Notes under the pieces: generated by a model
Databases searched by the model: none
Told to the model about the DNA's origin: nothing
Seen by the model: only the letters and a program-made list of their open reading frames with translations
DNA from: Nocardioides soli
GTDB taxonomy: Bacteria; Actinomycetota; Actinomycetes; Propionibacteriales; Nocardioidaceae
Assembly (NCBI RefSeq): GCF_014191495.1
Contig: NZ_JACHWR010000002.1
Location: 806,001-870,000, forward strand
Direction: 5' to 3'
Length of the DNA: 64,000 bases
Position numbers and translations under genes: made by a program
Shown: in pieces, positions 47,801 to 55,510 of the stretch
Numbering within the stretch: position 1 is the first letter of the stretch
Layout: every line of letters begins with the position of its first letter

Positions 47801-48830
47801 CCCCGGGCACGTTGCCGCGCAGTCGCACCGAGGCGGTCCGGTCGGTGGTGCCGAAGGTCGCGGTGTTGGTCAGCTGGATCTCGAAGCTGCCCGTGGCACC
47901 GCCCAGCGCGTCGTACCTGGCCTGCAGCAGGGCCTCGAGCGCGGCCACGTCGGTGACCTCGGCCTGGTAGGTGATCGTCAGGATCGACGGTCCGGGCACG
48001 TCGACCGAGCCGGTGAACGAGCCGCCGGCGACGGTGGGGATGAAGGCGAAGGGCCCGGTGGTGCGGTTGAGCCCGTCGGCGTCCCAGCTCGTGAGCTGGC
48101 CGGCGAAGGAGCCGGTGACGTAGCCCAGTCCGGCGGGCAGCTGGTCGGCGACGGGGTAGCCGCTCCTGGCCTCGGGCGAGTCGAGCCGCAGCGTGTAGCT
48201 CAGCTGCTGGTCGACGATCTCCGGCTTGAGCTTGACCTCGCCGCCGACGACGGTCACGAAGCTGTCCAGGTTGCCGGGCGTGGCGCTCTTGGCGTAGCCC
48301 TCCGACACGTTGGCGAACTGGTCGCCCTGGTTGCGGATGATCACGTCGATCGAGTGCTCGTCGCCGTCGACCTTCCAGGTGAGCCGGTCCTGGGCGCTGG
48401 CGTCGACGGCGTCGACCTTGAACTGGAGGTCGAAGACGCCCTGGTTCACGTTCGCCGGCCACGGGTCCTTGAACGTGATCGACACCTTGTTCCCGTCCTG
48501 GACGAACGACTGGACCGCCGTGTTCGAGGCCGGGATGCCCGTCAGGGTGACGTTGTCACCGAACTCGAACACCACCGTCGAGCCGGGCGTCACGTCGTCG
48601 CTGTACTGGACCCGCAGGGTCAGGGTGTCGCCCTCGTCGACGACGGACGTCCCGTCGTACGTCGCGCCGTTGAGCAGGATGTTGGACGTGATGCCGGGCG
48701 TCGCGGCACGGGCGGGCTGGGTCAGGCCGACCGCGGAGGCGATCGCGAGCAGCAGCGCGAGGCAGACGATGAGCGCTCGCCGCGGCAGCGAGCCGGGTGG
48801 GCGTGCGAAGGCAGGTGCGAGGTAGGACAA
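44874..48830 (-). CDS. Sortase-anchored surface protein with SdrD-type repeats
   Basis: 1318 residues. Signal peptide about 1-43 (RRALIVCLALLLAIASAVG..ARA). A long region to about 890 is built of adhesin-like beta domains with segments such as TYTVRIDREASAG and DSSGGINDSSVFTKSG. Three SdrD/Cna-B-like domains follow, each opening with (V/I)GD(Y/V)VW(V/I)D.D.DG.QD.GE; the last two are near-identical copies of about 140 residues. C-terminus: LPNTG near 1277, a hydrophobic span, and RRRK, a complete sortase signal. Stop lies in element D. Probably a wall-anchored adhesin. A divergent regulator-like gene starts at 49089. Confidence 0.85.
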   Translation of the reverse strand: MSYLAPAFARPPGSLPRRALIVCLALLLAIASAVGLTQPARAATPGITSNILLNGATYDGTSVVDEGDTLTLRVQYSDDVTPGSTVVFEFGDNVTLTGIPASNTAVQSFVQDGNKVSITFKDPWPANVNQGVFDLQFKVDAVDASAQDRLTWKVDGDEHSIDVIIRNQGDQFANVSEGYAKSATPGNLDSFVTVVGGEVKLKPEIVDQQLSYTLRLDSPEARSGYPVADQLPAGLGYVTGSFAGQLTSWDADGLNRTTGPFAFIPTVAGGSFTGSVDVPGPSILTITYQAEVTDVAALEALLQARYDALGGATGSFEIQLTNTATFGTTDRTASVRLRGNVPGVNIGQAFTKTADWSTRNVVTDADGNLTPPADITYTLKADLRQWTGGPNFTLDRNVVISDDLPAQATWNTTAADFVTASGITLTQATPCPADAAAFAGDAFVGQYCVSGQRLLINVGKDNTTNASIAVKAQLNTVAGLEQTGTTTVEDATPYRLRNVAAFHYRDGAPYNAQRDVTVVTLPDSSGGINDSSVFTKSGQAEDTTIDPGETVTVDYTFKVAAGKGIDARTSTIVDYVDTDVFDLDDPSSVAVSGTYDGQALTASHFDLGTDADGNLVIELSSTGKAVVDARGAGKAYEVRISLTTMPFVGKETRTITNKATLFGSDGDPLYWSETEAEATSYGDEAEVRKRVFDRSSQEWVETLEARMDGHGNLVQDTYVYRIEFIPHGSYDNVAIIPVDDVLPNAAEFLGFVTEADAATGANPTGGPVDIGGNLEATHDTASGTVTIEQKSGTLLDAGAPIAAYVAVRITDASAPVVNRIGSTFAEIVPLKSVSVGDYVWVDTDRDGRQDPGEPGIPGVVLTIVGPDGGPVTDVDGNPVGPVTTGPNGEYTFDNLPALSGNETYTVRIDREASAGPLKPYVPTRPGQGDRPGDSSTWEASTEPGDLHDDGDRDPTLDFGFVSKTYAIGDVVWIDADKDGVQDAGEAPLSGVKVELLQDGKVIATTTTDVHGRYVFDNLPAGTYQVRFTLTDEQKETYEFTTRDSGSGDAADSDANPADGLTTTIVLDDSNPALTGSYEYREIGATQGIDPTWDAGVVVKDVAKTYAIGDVVWIDADKDGVQDKGEKPLSGVKVDLLRDGKVIATTTTDAHGRYVFDNLPAGTYQVHFTLTDKQRKKYEFTTRDSRSDDARDSDANRSDGLTRTIVLDDSNPALTRSYDHHKIGATQGIDPTWDAGVILTEAVGGDGDSADDPADDPAGDAADDAASGEPDEQPTGYLPNTGTTIGLGIVAAMLALLGAGGSLLLIGRRRKGDPMSEVL
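45120..45950 (-). repeat. Tandem near-identical 420-bp repeats in the surface-protein gene
   Basis: Two adjacent copies of about 420 bases encode the repeated SdrD-type domain, each running from AIGDVVWIDADKDGVQD to IGATQGIDPTWDAGV. Long stretches match base for base, for example around the LPAGTYQV block at 45350 and 45770. The amino-acid differences cluster in the linker after the TTRDS motif. Repeats like this expand and contract by recombination and can cause assembly errors. Confidence 0.75.
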
Positions 48831-48946
48831 GAGGGTCTCCCAGAGGTCGACTCGACCGACCTCCGAGACTGGTGGCGCGCGGGCGCCGTCCAGCTGGCCC
48901 GATCAGGCGAGCAGTGCAAGTTCGCGGTCACCGTAGGAAGCCGGCT

Positions 48947-48973
48947 TTCACACCTCCCGGCCTCTGGTGTGAA
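48947..48973. promoter_or_regulatory. 8-bp inverted repeat between surface protein and regulator
   Basis: TTCACACC (48947-48954) and GGTGTGAA (48966-48973) form a perfect inverted repeat with an 11-base centre, in the 258-base divergent region. It is about 115 bases from both start codons, so one regulator dimer could control both genes. No clear sigma-70 pair is visible near it. Confidence 0.45.
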
Positions 48974-49088
48974 GGCGACCGCCGGGGCCACGCCGGGCGG
49001 GTCGGAGGTATCTTCGTGCCGTGAGCTGGGGTTGGGGCGCCGGACGCCCGCCCCTGCCTGCGGTGGTTCGGTCGCGCGGAGCCGTCGC

Positions 49089-49976
49089 ATGAGTGCCGGC
49101 GGGCGCCGTACGTTCGCCGATGTGTTCGCCGAGGCCCTCGACCAGCGGGCGATCAGCCTGGGCGGGCTCCGCGACGAGCTGGCGGCGCGCGGTACGCCGG
49201 TGAGCCTGGCCTCGCTCAGCTACTGGCGGGCGGGGCTGCGCCAACCCGAGCAGGAGCAGTCGATGCGGGCGGTGACGGCCATCGAGGAGATCCTGGGGCT
49301 GTTCCCCGGCGAGCTCGAGTCGCTGGCGTCGCCGGGCCGGCGCCGCCGGTTGCCGCGGTCCGATCCCTTCGCCGTCTACCCCGACCGGCAGCAGGCGATG
49401 GGTCGGCTCCTGGACGAGCTGGGGATGGTCAACCCCTACGACGAGGTCATCGAGCGGGAGGTCACCGGTAAGTACGACCTCGATGCGCGGGGCCGCGCCG
49501 TACGCCTCACCCACATCTCACTGGTGGAGGCCGTCGTCAACGGCGCTCGCCGCTTCGCCCTGGTGACCGCGGGCGAGAACCCGGACGAGCCACCGCCGAC
49601 GTTCACCGCGCTCGGCGGCTACCGGCTCGGCCGGGTGCTCCGCGACGCGGCGTCGATGGTGACGGTCGCGGAGATGCTGCTCGACGAGGAGCTCGCGGTC
49701 GGCGAGACGGCGATCCTCGAGCAGCAGGTGGAGATCGACGCCGCCGAGGATGACAACGAGCTCCGCTACTGGGCCTGGCCGCGGCTGAGGTCGGTGAGCC
49801 TCTGGGTCCGCTTCCATCCCGACAAGGTGCCCGCGCGCTGCGAGGCGTTCACCGTGGTCGACGGACGGGAGGAGTCGGAGGAGGTCACGACCTACGGCCA
49901 CAGCGTCCATCGCACGATCACCGGCTTCGGCCCGGGCACCGTCGGTCTCCGCTGGTTCTGGGACGACTACGTCTGA
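49089..49976 (+). CDS. Probable DNA-binding regulator with XRE-like N-terminus
   Basis: 295 residues from ATG 49089; the same frame is open far upstream but only as the antisense shadow of the surface-protein gene. Residues about 8-70 look like a helix-turn-helix: ADVFAEALDQRAISLGGLRD followed by VSLASLSYWRAGLRQPEQEQ, with a loop like those in XRE-type domains. The C-terminal 200 residues are unlike anything I recognise and are rich in Glu and Arg with a WFWDDYV end. The divergent position suggests it regulates the surface protein. Confidence 0.6.
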   Translation: MSAGGRRTFADVFAEALDQRAISLGGLRDELAARGTPVSLASLSYWRAGLRQPEQEQSMRAVTAIEEILGLFPGELESLASPGRRRRLPRSDPFAVYPDRQQAMGRLLDELGMVNPYDEVIEREVTGKYDLDARGRAVRLTHISLVEAVVNGARRFALVTAGENPDEPPPTFTALGGYRLGRVLRDAASMVTVAEMLLDEELAVGETAILEQQVEIDAAEDDNELRYWAWPRLRSVSLWVRFHPDKVPARCEAFTVVDGREESEEVTTYGHSVHRTITGFGPGTVGLRWFWDDYV

Positions 49977-50079
49977 ACCATCTCGTCGCGGCGACACGAG
50001 CGGTGACCCGTGGGCTGCGTGTCACCTGGATCACACGTGGGTACCCAGGCGGGATAGGAGACCTGGGGAGGGAACCATC

Positions 50080-51114
50080 GTGACACGCAATCCCGCCGCC
50101 TGGCTGGCGGAGAAGACCAAGACCGGAGTAGTCGACCTGCCGCGGAATGCGGCCTGGATGGCCTCGAAGGCGCTCGGCCCACCGGCCACCGCGGTCGACG
50201 CGGTGACCGACGGAATCGGTGCTGCGGCATCGGCCGCCCGCACGTCGTTGCCGGGAGGTGGCGGAGTGGACGATCGGCTCGACCAGGCACGGCGGGCGGT
50301 CAAGCGCGCACAGGATGCGGAGCGCGAGGCCGTCGCGAAGGCGGAGCGGGCGCGCCAGCTCGCCGAGCGGGTTCGAGAGGTCGACGCCCAGCATCGTGAG
50401 CGGTTGGAAGCGGCCGCCCGCGAGCGGGACGAGGCGGTCCAGGCCCGGGTCGCGGAGGCGCGTCGTCGGGCCGACGAGATGGTGGAGGCCGAGCGTGCGA
50501 CCGCGGAGGCCGAGGAGGGCGACAGGCTCCACTCGCTCGAGGAGGAGCTCGCGGCCGAGCGGCAGCAGATCGAGGAGAAGGCGGAGGCGGCCCAGGCCGA
50601 GGCGCGGAAGGACATCGCAGCCGCCGAGGAGCAGATGGCCGCGGCCCGCCAGATCTCCGACGAGGCGGCCGAGGCGGCGCTGGCAGCGGCCAGGGACGCG
50701 CACCACGCGGCTGAGGAGATGGCCGCGCACGCGCAGGCCCAGGCGGCCGAGGTCGACGACCGGGTCCAGGCCGCGCGGGCGCTGCGGAGCGAGACCGCGA
50801 CGGCGATGTCCGCGCTCGAGCGGGACGACGGCGTCACCGACGTTGCCGGCCCCCTTCGCGATCGCACCATCGCCGAGCTGCTGCCGATCGCGGCCGGTCT
50901 CGGCATCGAGGGCCGTTCGCGGATGCGGCACGACCAGCTCGTCGCCGCGATCGGTCGCGCGCGGTCCCGCCAGGGTGGTCGGAGCGCGGCCGCCCGGACC
51001 GGCGCGAAGCAGACGAAGCAGGCGCCCAGGAAGCAGGCGCCCAGGAAGCAGGCTCCCAGGAAGCAGGCGGCGGCCAAGAAGGCCGCGAGCACGAGCGCGC
51101 GAGGGCGCTCCTGA
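50080..51114 (+). CDS. Alanine-rich coiled-coil protein with SAP-like and basic C-terminus
   Basis: 344 residues from GTG 50080 after GGGAGGGAACC. Residues about 65-245 are an almost unbroken heptad-like coiled coil (RRAVKRAQDAEREAVAKAER and similar). A short globular block near 270-300 (IAELLPIAAGLGIEGRSRMR) resembles a Rho-N/SAP-like fold. The tail is basic with a tandem KQAPR repeat (about four 15-base copies near 51010-51065) and AAAKKAAS, as in DNA- or RNA-binding tails. No signal peptide. Possibly a nucleoid or scaffold protein. Confidence 0.7.
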   Translation: MTRNPAAWLAEKTKTGVVDLPRNAAWMASKALGPPATAVDAVTDGIGAAASAARTSLPGGGGVDDRLDQARRAVKRAQDAEREAVAKAERARQLAERVREVDAQHRERLEAAARERDEAVQARVAEARRRADEMVEAERATAEAEEGDRLHSLEEELAAERQQIEEKAEAAQAEARKDIAAAEEQMAAARQISDEAAEAALAAARDAHHAAEEMAAHAQAQAAEVDDRVQAARALRSETATAMSALERDDGVTDVAGPLRDRTIAELLPIAAGLGIEGRSRMRHDQLVAAIGRARSRQGGRSAAARTGAKQTKQAPRKQAPRKQAPRKQAAAKKAASTSARGRS

Positions 51115-51167
51115 CCCGTCGCGGGTCGGGCCGGGAAACGACGAGGCAGGTCGGAGGAGTGAACGTG

Positions 51168-51338
51168 ATGAGGCTGCTGGGGAAGAAGTCGGCGCCGGAG
51201 CAGGTGGTGAGCAAGGTCGAGCACGCGGACGTGAAGACGATGGTGGCCTCCGGGGCGACCGCGTTGGCGGTGATGGGCGCGGTCACCGCGGCCAGCGCCG
51301 TCGTCTCGTCCCTGCGGGCCAGGGAGAGGAGGGCGTGA
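51168..51338 (+). CDS. Small single-span membrane protein (56 aa)
   Basis: Starts MRLLGKKSAPEQVVSKVEHA at ATG 51168, with GGAGGAG 8 bases upstream. One hydrophobic helix, about residues 27-48 (SGATALAVMGAVTAASAVVS), then a basic tail RARERRA. Its TGA overlaps the ATG of the next small gene (ATGA), so the two are coupled. Function unknown. Confidence 0.65.
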   Translation: MRLLGKKSAPEQVVSKVEHADVKTMVASGATALAVMGAVTAASAVVSSLRARERRA

Positions 51339-51508
51339 TGCTCAAGGCACTCGTGCTGTTCGGTGCCGGGTACGTGCTCGGGGCGAAGGCGGGACGGGAA
51401 CGGTATGCGCAGATCGAGGACGTCGCGAAGAAGGTCGCCGATCAGCTCGGGCAGCTCGACCAGGTCACGGGCCACTGGTTCGCGCCGTCGTCGCCGGGCC
51501 GGACCTGA
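51338..51508 (+). CDS. Small membrane-associated protein with GYVLGAKAGRERY motif (56 aa)
   Basis: Coupled to the gene before it by ATGA overlap. One short hydrophobic segment with the motif LFGAGYVLGAKAGRERYAQI, which recurs in actinobacterial small proteins of the YtxH-like kind, followed by an amphipathic helix KKVADQLGQLDQV. Likely stress-related or envelope-associated, but this is inferred from resemblance only. Confidence 0.65.
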   Translation: MLKALVLFGAGYVLGAKAGRERYAQIEDVAKKVADQLGQLDQVTGHWFAPSSPGRT

Positions 51509-51542
51509 CCGGGCCTCGGCCCCGGACGTCGTACTCACGAGC

Positions 51543-51884
51543 GTGGCCGTCGACGGGGACGCCTCGCTCGGGACCGGCGCGGTCGTCCGCGCCGACGTCC
51601 TGGCCCGCCTGCTGGGGCTGCGGCTGCTGAGGCTCGAGGCCGACATCGTGCTCGCCCCCGCGGGGCCGCCCGCGCGAGCCGCCCCCGGCAGGGAGGCCGC
51701 GACCGACGTACCGGTCGAGGCGCCGGCTCCGCCGGGGCGACGAACGCGCTCGAGCGCCCGCTGGGCTCTCGACGTCGGCCCGCCCCGCGACGACGAGGCA
51801 GCGGGCGCCGGGCACCTCGGCGACGCACGTCGACTGCTCGCGGAGGCGGACGCGCTCCTCGCCGACCGGGTCGAGGTCCGGTGA
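51543..51884 (+). CDS. Hypothetical protein, 113 aa
   Basis: Reads from GTG 51543 with almost every codon ending in G or C, so it is very likely translated, though no ribosome site is obvious. The product has an acidic N-terminal strand region (VAVDGDASLGTGAVVRADVL), a Leu/Arg helix LARLLGLRLLRLEADIVLA, a Pro/Ala-rich linker and an acidic C-terminal helix GDARRLLAEADALLADRVEV. No family recognised. Confidence 0.5.
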   Translation: MAVDGDASLGTGAVVRADVLARLLGLRLLRLEADIVLAPAGPPARAAPGREAATDVPVEAPAPPGRRTRSSARWALDVGPPRDDEAAGAGHLGDARRLLAEADALLADRVEVR

Positions 51885-51936
51885 GCGACCGGCGAGGTCG
51901 GACGGACAGGCGATAGGGTCGTCTCCACCAGTGTCC

Positions 51937-51950
51937 TGACTGGTCAGTCA
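51937..51950. promoter_or_regulatory. TetR-type operator upstream of the TetR gene
   Basis: Palindrome TGACTG-GT-CAGTCA, 19 bases before the TetR start. The TGACTG/CAGTCA half-sites recur with different spacing upstream of the amidase gene (54184-54203) and the CoA-ligase gene (57205-57224), suggesting one regulon. Autoregulation of the TetR gene is the simplest reading. Confidence 0.6.
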
Positions 51951-51969
51951 ACGATCGCGGAGGAGAGAC

Positions 51970-52578
51970 ATGGCCCGTCCCAGCGCCGTGGCCGAGCGTC
52001 GCCGCGAGATCCTCGAGGCGACCTGCGCGGTGGTCTCCGAGCGAGGCTTCCGCGACCTGCGCATCGTGGACGTGGCCCGCAAGGCGGGCTACAGCACCGG
52101 AACCGTGCACTACTACTTCGACTCCAAGGAGGAGCTGCTCCGGGAGGCGTTCCGCTTCGAGTACGAGGAGTCGCGACTGCGACGCGAGCGGGTGGTGACC
52201 CCCGGGCTGGACCCGGTGGCCCGGCTCCGGGCGCTGGCCGACGCCTACCTCCCGTCCTCGCCGCAGTCGGTGCGCTCCTGGCGGGTCTGGATGGAGCTGT
52301 GGATCAGCGCGCTGCGCGATCCGTCGATGGGCCAGGTGAACGACGTCTACTACGGCGAGTGGCGACAGGCGGTGCTCGACGCCATCGTGGAGGGCCAGGA
52401 GCAGGGGCTGCTCGACGTCGGCGACCCCGCGCTGGTGGCGAACATGTACGTCTCGATGATGGACGGCCTGGCGATCCAGGTCCTCGCCGGCGCGCAGGCG
52501 ATCAGCATCGAGGACATGCAGGCGACCTGCCGGGCCTTCGTCGACTCCGTGGCGGTGCCGACGGCCACTACGGCCTAG
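51970..52578 (+). CDS. TetR-family transcriptional regulator (BetI-like)
   Basis: 202 residues from ATG 51970 with GGAGGAGAG upstream. N-terminal helix-turn-helix (about 5-60): RRREILEATCAVVSERGFRD, DVARKAGYSTGTVHYYFDSKEELL. The GTVHYYFDSKEEL recognition helix fits the BetI/TetR_C_6 branch. C-terminal ligand domain with VYYGEWRQAVLDAIVEGQEQ. Its TAG stop is part of the left CTAG of element C. Likely controls the neighbouring amidase and CoA-ligase genes. Confidence 0.9.
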   Translation: MARPSAVAERRREILEATCAVVSERGFRDLRIVDVARKAGYSTGTVHYYFDSKEELLREAFRFEYEESRLRRERVVTPGLDPVARLRALADAYLPSSPQSVRSWRVWMELWISALRDPSMGQVNDVYYGEWRQAVLDAIVEGQEQGLLDVGDPALVANMYVSMMDGLAIQVLAGAQAISIEDMQATCRAFVDSVAVPTATTA

Positions 52579-52739
52579 ATGACTCATTCCAAGGCCTCGC
52601 ACGCTGCGCGACGCTCATCATCCGCTCCGGCGGCGTTGCCGACGCTTGAAAGACGTCCAGTCTGCCGACGCATCGGCGCCTTGCCGGAGCGGCGCTGAGC
52701 GCCGCTCGCTTGCACGATCCCTTGGAATTAGTCATCTAG
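52575..52739. repeat. CTAG-bounded palindromic element C (165 bp)
   Basis: CTAG at both ends (52575-52578, 52736-52739). Left arm CTAGATGACTCATTCCAAGG; the right arm from the other strand begins CTAGATGACTAATTCCAAGG, with further matching CTCCGG blocks inside. The left CTAG gives the TAG stop of the TetR gene; on the other strand the ATGA next to the right CTAG gives the TGA stop of the amidase gene. The core shares GGCGTTGCC-GACGCTTG and CGGCGCCTTGCC blocks with elements A and B. Confidence 0.75.
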
Positions 52740-54168
52740 ATCGCGACGCGGAGTCGAACGCCGTGAACCCGGGCGCGGTCCGGGGCCAGGGGTGCGCCCG
52801 CTCCCAGGCCTCCGCGGTCGTCAGCAGGGCGCGGTCCTGCCACCGCCCGGCGAGGACCTGCAGACCCCAGGGCAGGCCGAGCCCGGAGACCCCCGCGGGC
52901 AGCGAGATCGCGGGATGGCCGGTCAGGTTCGCCAGGACGGTCTGGGTCAGCCCGTAGGGGCTGCCCGGGTCCGCGTGGCCCGGGGCGCGGCCGTCGGGCC
53001 GGTAGCCGGGGCCGTCGAGGACGCAGGTCGCCAGCAGGGTGCCGGGCGGGAGGGCGAGGTCGAGCACCCGCCGGGCGTGGGCGCACCGGCGCCGGACCGC
53101 GAGGTACTCCGCGGCCGTCACGCGCAGGCCGTGCTCCATCGCCGCCGCGAACGACGGGTCCCACGCGTCGGCGAAGCGTCGGACGACGTCTTCGCCGAGG
53201 AGCTGGGCCTGCTCGGCCGAGGTCACGGTGTACCAGTCCGGCTCCCACCGCTCGACGAGGTCGCGTACGTCGTCGGCGGCGAAGAGCTCCGCGATCGAGG
53301 TGTCGACGACCTGCACCTCCCGGCCCTGGGCCTCGCCGAGCGCCGCGGCCAGCCGGTGGGTCGCGTCCCGCAGATCCGCGCCGAGCGTGCCGCCGAGCTC
53401 GCCGCTCCCGTGGATGCGGGGCACGGCGAGCACCCGGTGCACCGGCGTCGCGGGCGCCAGTGCGACCGGCCCGGGGGCGGTGGAGCCAGGGACGGGGCCG
53501 GCCATCACGTCGAGGAGCAGGGCGAGGTCGGCGCTGCAGGTGGCGAGCACGGCGTCGGTGTGGACGTCGAGCCAGGCCGGCGTCGGCTCGGAGCCGATCA
53601 CCCCGGTGGTGGGCTTGAGCCCGAGCAGCCCGCACAGCGAGGCCGGGATCCGGACCGACCCGCCGCCGTCGCTGGAGGTCGCGAGCGGCACCAGTCCGGC
53701 CGCGAGCGCGGCGGCGGACCCGCCACTGGAGCCGCCGGGCGACCACTCGGGCCGCCACGGGTTGTGGGTGGCGCCGTGGAGCCGGTTGGCGGTGTAGCCC
53801 TCGTGGGCGAACTCGCAGGTGTTCGTGCGCCCGAGGACCACGGCGCCGGCGGCGGTGAGGCGGGCGACGACGGGGGAGTCGGCAGCGGCCGGCGGCGCGT
53901 CGGCGAACGGCACGGAGCCGTACGTCGTGACGCGGCCCGCGACGTTCTCGATGTCCTTGACCAGGAGCGGCAGGCCGAGCAGCGGCCCGGCGTGCTCCGC
54001 GCCCGACGCGTCGATCGCCCGCGCCCGCGTCAGGGCCGCGGCCACGTCGATCGAGGTCACGGCGCCGAGGTCGGGCTCGGCCGACTCGATCCGGGCGGCG
54101 GCCTCCAGGACCAGGTCCTCGGCGGTCGTCCGTCCTCGTCGTACGCCGTCGGCCAGTGCTGCGAGCAT
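52732..54168 (-). CDS. Amidase-signature family hydrolase
   Basis: 478 residues. Complete Ser-Ser-Lys triad: Lys71 in LLVKDIE, cis-Ser147 in the GGSSGGS motif, nucleophile Ser171 in DGGGSVRIPAS. Hydrolyses a carboxamide to the acid and ammonia. The start ATG is near 54168, 16 bases from a TTGACTG-N6-CAGTTAA inverted repeat that resembles the TetR operator, so the TetR protein may control it. Stops inside element C, convergent with the TetR gene. Probably opens an amide substrate in this catabolic locus. Confidence 0.88.
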   Translation of the reverse strand: MLAALADGVRRGRTTAEDLVLEAAARIESAEPDLGAVTSIDVAAALTRARAIDASGAEHAGPLLGLPLLVKDIENVAGRVTTYGSVPFADAPPAAADSPVVARLTAAGAVVLGRTNTCEFAHEGYTANRLHGATHNPWRPEWSPGGSSGGSAAALAAGLVPLATSSDGGGSVRIPASLCGLLGLKPTTGVIGSEPTPAWLDVHTDAVLATCSADLALLLDVMAGPVPGSTAPGPVALAPATPVHRVLAVPRIHGSGELGGTLGADLRDATHRLAAALGEAQGREVQVVDTSIAELFAADDVRDLVERWEPDWYTVTSAEQAQLLGEDVVRRFADAWDPSFAAAMEHGLRVTAAEYLAVRRRCAHARRVLDLALPPGTLLATCVLDGPGYRPDGRAPGHADPGSPYGLTQTVLANLTGHPAISLPAGVSGLGLPWGLQVLAGRWQDRALLTTAEAWERAHPWPRTAPGFTAFDSASRSR

Positions 54169-54183
54169 GGATGGAATCTCCTA

Positions 54184-54203
54184 TTGACTGATCGTCCAGT
54201 TAA
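54184..54203. promoter_or_regulatory. TetR-like inverted repeat upstream of the amidase gene
   Basis: TTGACTG-ATCGTC-CAGTTAA (54184-54203), two heptamer arms with one mismatch, 16 bases upstream of the amidase start at 54168. The half-sites match the palindrome in front of the TetR gene, with a 6-base instead of a 2-base centre. Confidence 0.5.
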
Positions 54204-54356
54204 TCATAACGTGCTCCAGGTCACTCGACCGCTGACGTGCTGCCGACGACGTACGCCGCGTCGCGCAGCGCCAGGAAACACTCCCGAGACACCCCCGAGA
54301 AACCCCGAGAAACCCAGCCGTGACCGCCCCCGAGCCCGGCCGAACGTGAGGAACCG

Positions 54357-55460
54357 ATGACGTCGCTGTCCATCCAAGCCCTGGTGCACTCGCCGACCGA
54401 CGGCCTGGCCGTCCACGAGCTTGACCTCCGGGCACCCCGCGGGTCCGAGGTCCGGGTGAAGGTGATGGCGTCCGGGGTCTGCCACTCCGACCTCCACCTG
54501 ATCGACGGTGACTGGCCCTCCGGCGAGCGGCTGGTCCCGGGGCACGAGGCCGCCGGCGTCGTGGAGTCCGTGGGGGAGGGGGTCGCCGACCTCGCCGTCG
54601 GCGACCACGTCGTGCTCTCCTGGTTCCCGCCCTGCCACCGCTGCGCGGCCTGCAAGCGCGGGGAGCAGTGGCTGTGCACCGGCAACATGTGCAACGAGCA
54701 CCGCCTGCCCGACGGGAGCACCGCGCTCAGCCAGGACGGCGCGGAGGTCTATCCGTTCATCGGCGTCGGCGCCCTCGCGGAGTACGTCGTCGTCCCCGAG
54801 ACCGCGGCGGTCAAGGTGCCCGACGCGCTGCCCTTCACCATCGGCGCGCTCATCGGCTGCAGCGTGGCGACGGGCGTGGGCGCGGTGCTCAACACCGCCC
54901 AGGTCCGACCCGGCCAGGCGGCCGCCGTGATCGGCTGCGGCGGTGTCGGCCAGGCGACGATCGCCGGGCTGGTGCTGGCCGGAGCCCACCCGATCGTCGC
55001 CATCGACCTCGCCGCGGACCGGCTCGAGCTGGCCCGCGCGGTCGGTGCGACCCACGCGGTCGCCGGGAACGCGCCGGACCTGGCCGCGCAGATCGCGGCC
55101 GCGGCCCCCGACGGCCTCGACTACGTCTTCGAGGCGATCGGCCGGGTCGAGACGATCAACCAGGCCCTCGACCTGGTGAACCCGGGAGGCGCCGTCGTGC
55201 TCGAGGGACTGACCTCCCTCGACGCGCGGGTGCCGCTCGACGCCTACACCCTCGCCGCCGAGGGCAAGCGCCTGCTGGGCTGCAACTACGGCTCCAGCAT
55301 CGCGAGCCGCGACTTCCCGGCGCTGGCCGAGCGCTATCTCGCGGGCGACCTGCCGCTCGACGTGCTCGTCGGCTCCGAGATCTCGCTGGCCGGCGCGATC
55401 GACGCCTTCGAGGACATGCGCCACGCCCGCGGCGGTCGCGCCGTCGTCGTCTTCGACTGA
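54357..55460 (+). CDS. Zinc-dependent alcohol dehydrogenase (MDR family)
   Basis: 367 residues. Catalytic zinc Cys42 (GVCHSDLHLIDGDWP) with His63-Glu64 (VPGHEAAG); structural zinc cysteines in CHRCAACKRGEQWLC near 92-106; NAD site IGCGGVGQ. Full-length class of NAD-linked alcohol dehydrogenases acting on a primary alcohol. GTGAGGAACCG precedes the start. Divergent from the amidase gene across about 150 bases that hold the TetR-like site, and head of the operon that continues with the small membrane protein and permease. Confidence 0.88.
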   Translation: MTSLSIQALVHSPTDGLAVHELDLRAPRGSEVRVKVMASGVCHSDLHLIDGDWPSGERLVPGHEAAGVVESVGEGVADLAVGDHVVLSWFPPCHRCAACKRGEQWLCTGNMCNEHRLPDGSTALSQDGAEVYPFIGVGALAEYVVVPETAAVKVPDALPFTIGALIGCSVATGVGAVLNTAQVRPGQAAAVIGCGGVGQATIAGLVLAGAHPIVAIDLAADRLELARAVGATHAVAGNAPDLAAQIAAAAPDGLDYVFEAIGRVETINQALDLVNPGGAVVLEGLTSLDARVPLDAYTLAAEGKRLLGCNYGSSIASRDFPALAERYLAGDLPLDVLVGSEISLAGAIDAFEDMRHARGGRAVVVFD

Positions 55461-55510
55461 TTCCGGCCGCGGCCACTGCGGCCGCTGCCCTGCAAGAGAG
55501 GAACCCGCAC

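Noticed and set aside
44820..49976. A 1718-codon open frame on the plus strand
   Set aside because: It is antisense to the surface-protein gene and arises from its G/C third positions; only the last 295 codons (from 49089) lie outside that gene and are kept as a regulator.
51010..51065. Direct repeats near 51 kb as a CRISPR-like array
   Set aside because: They are 15-base in-frame codon repeats encoding KQAPR, with no spacers and no cas genes.
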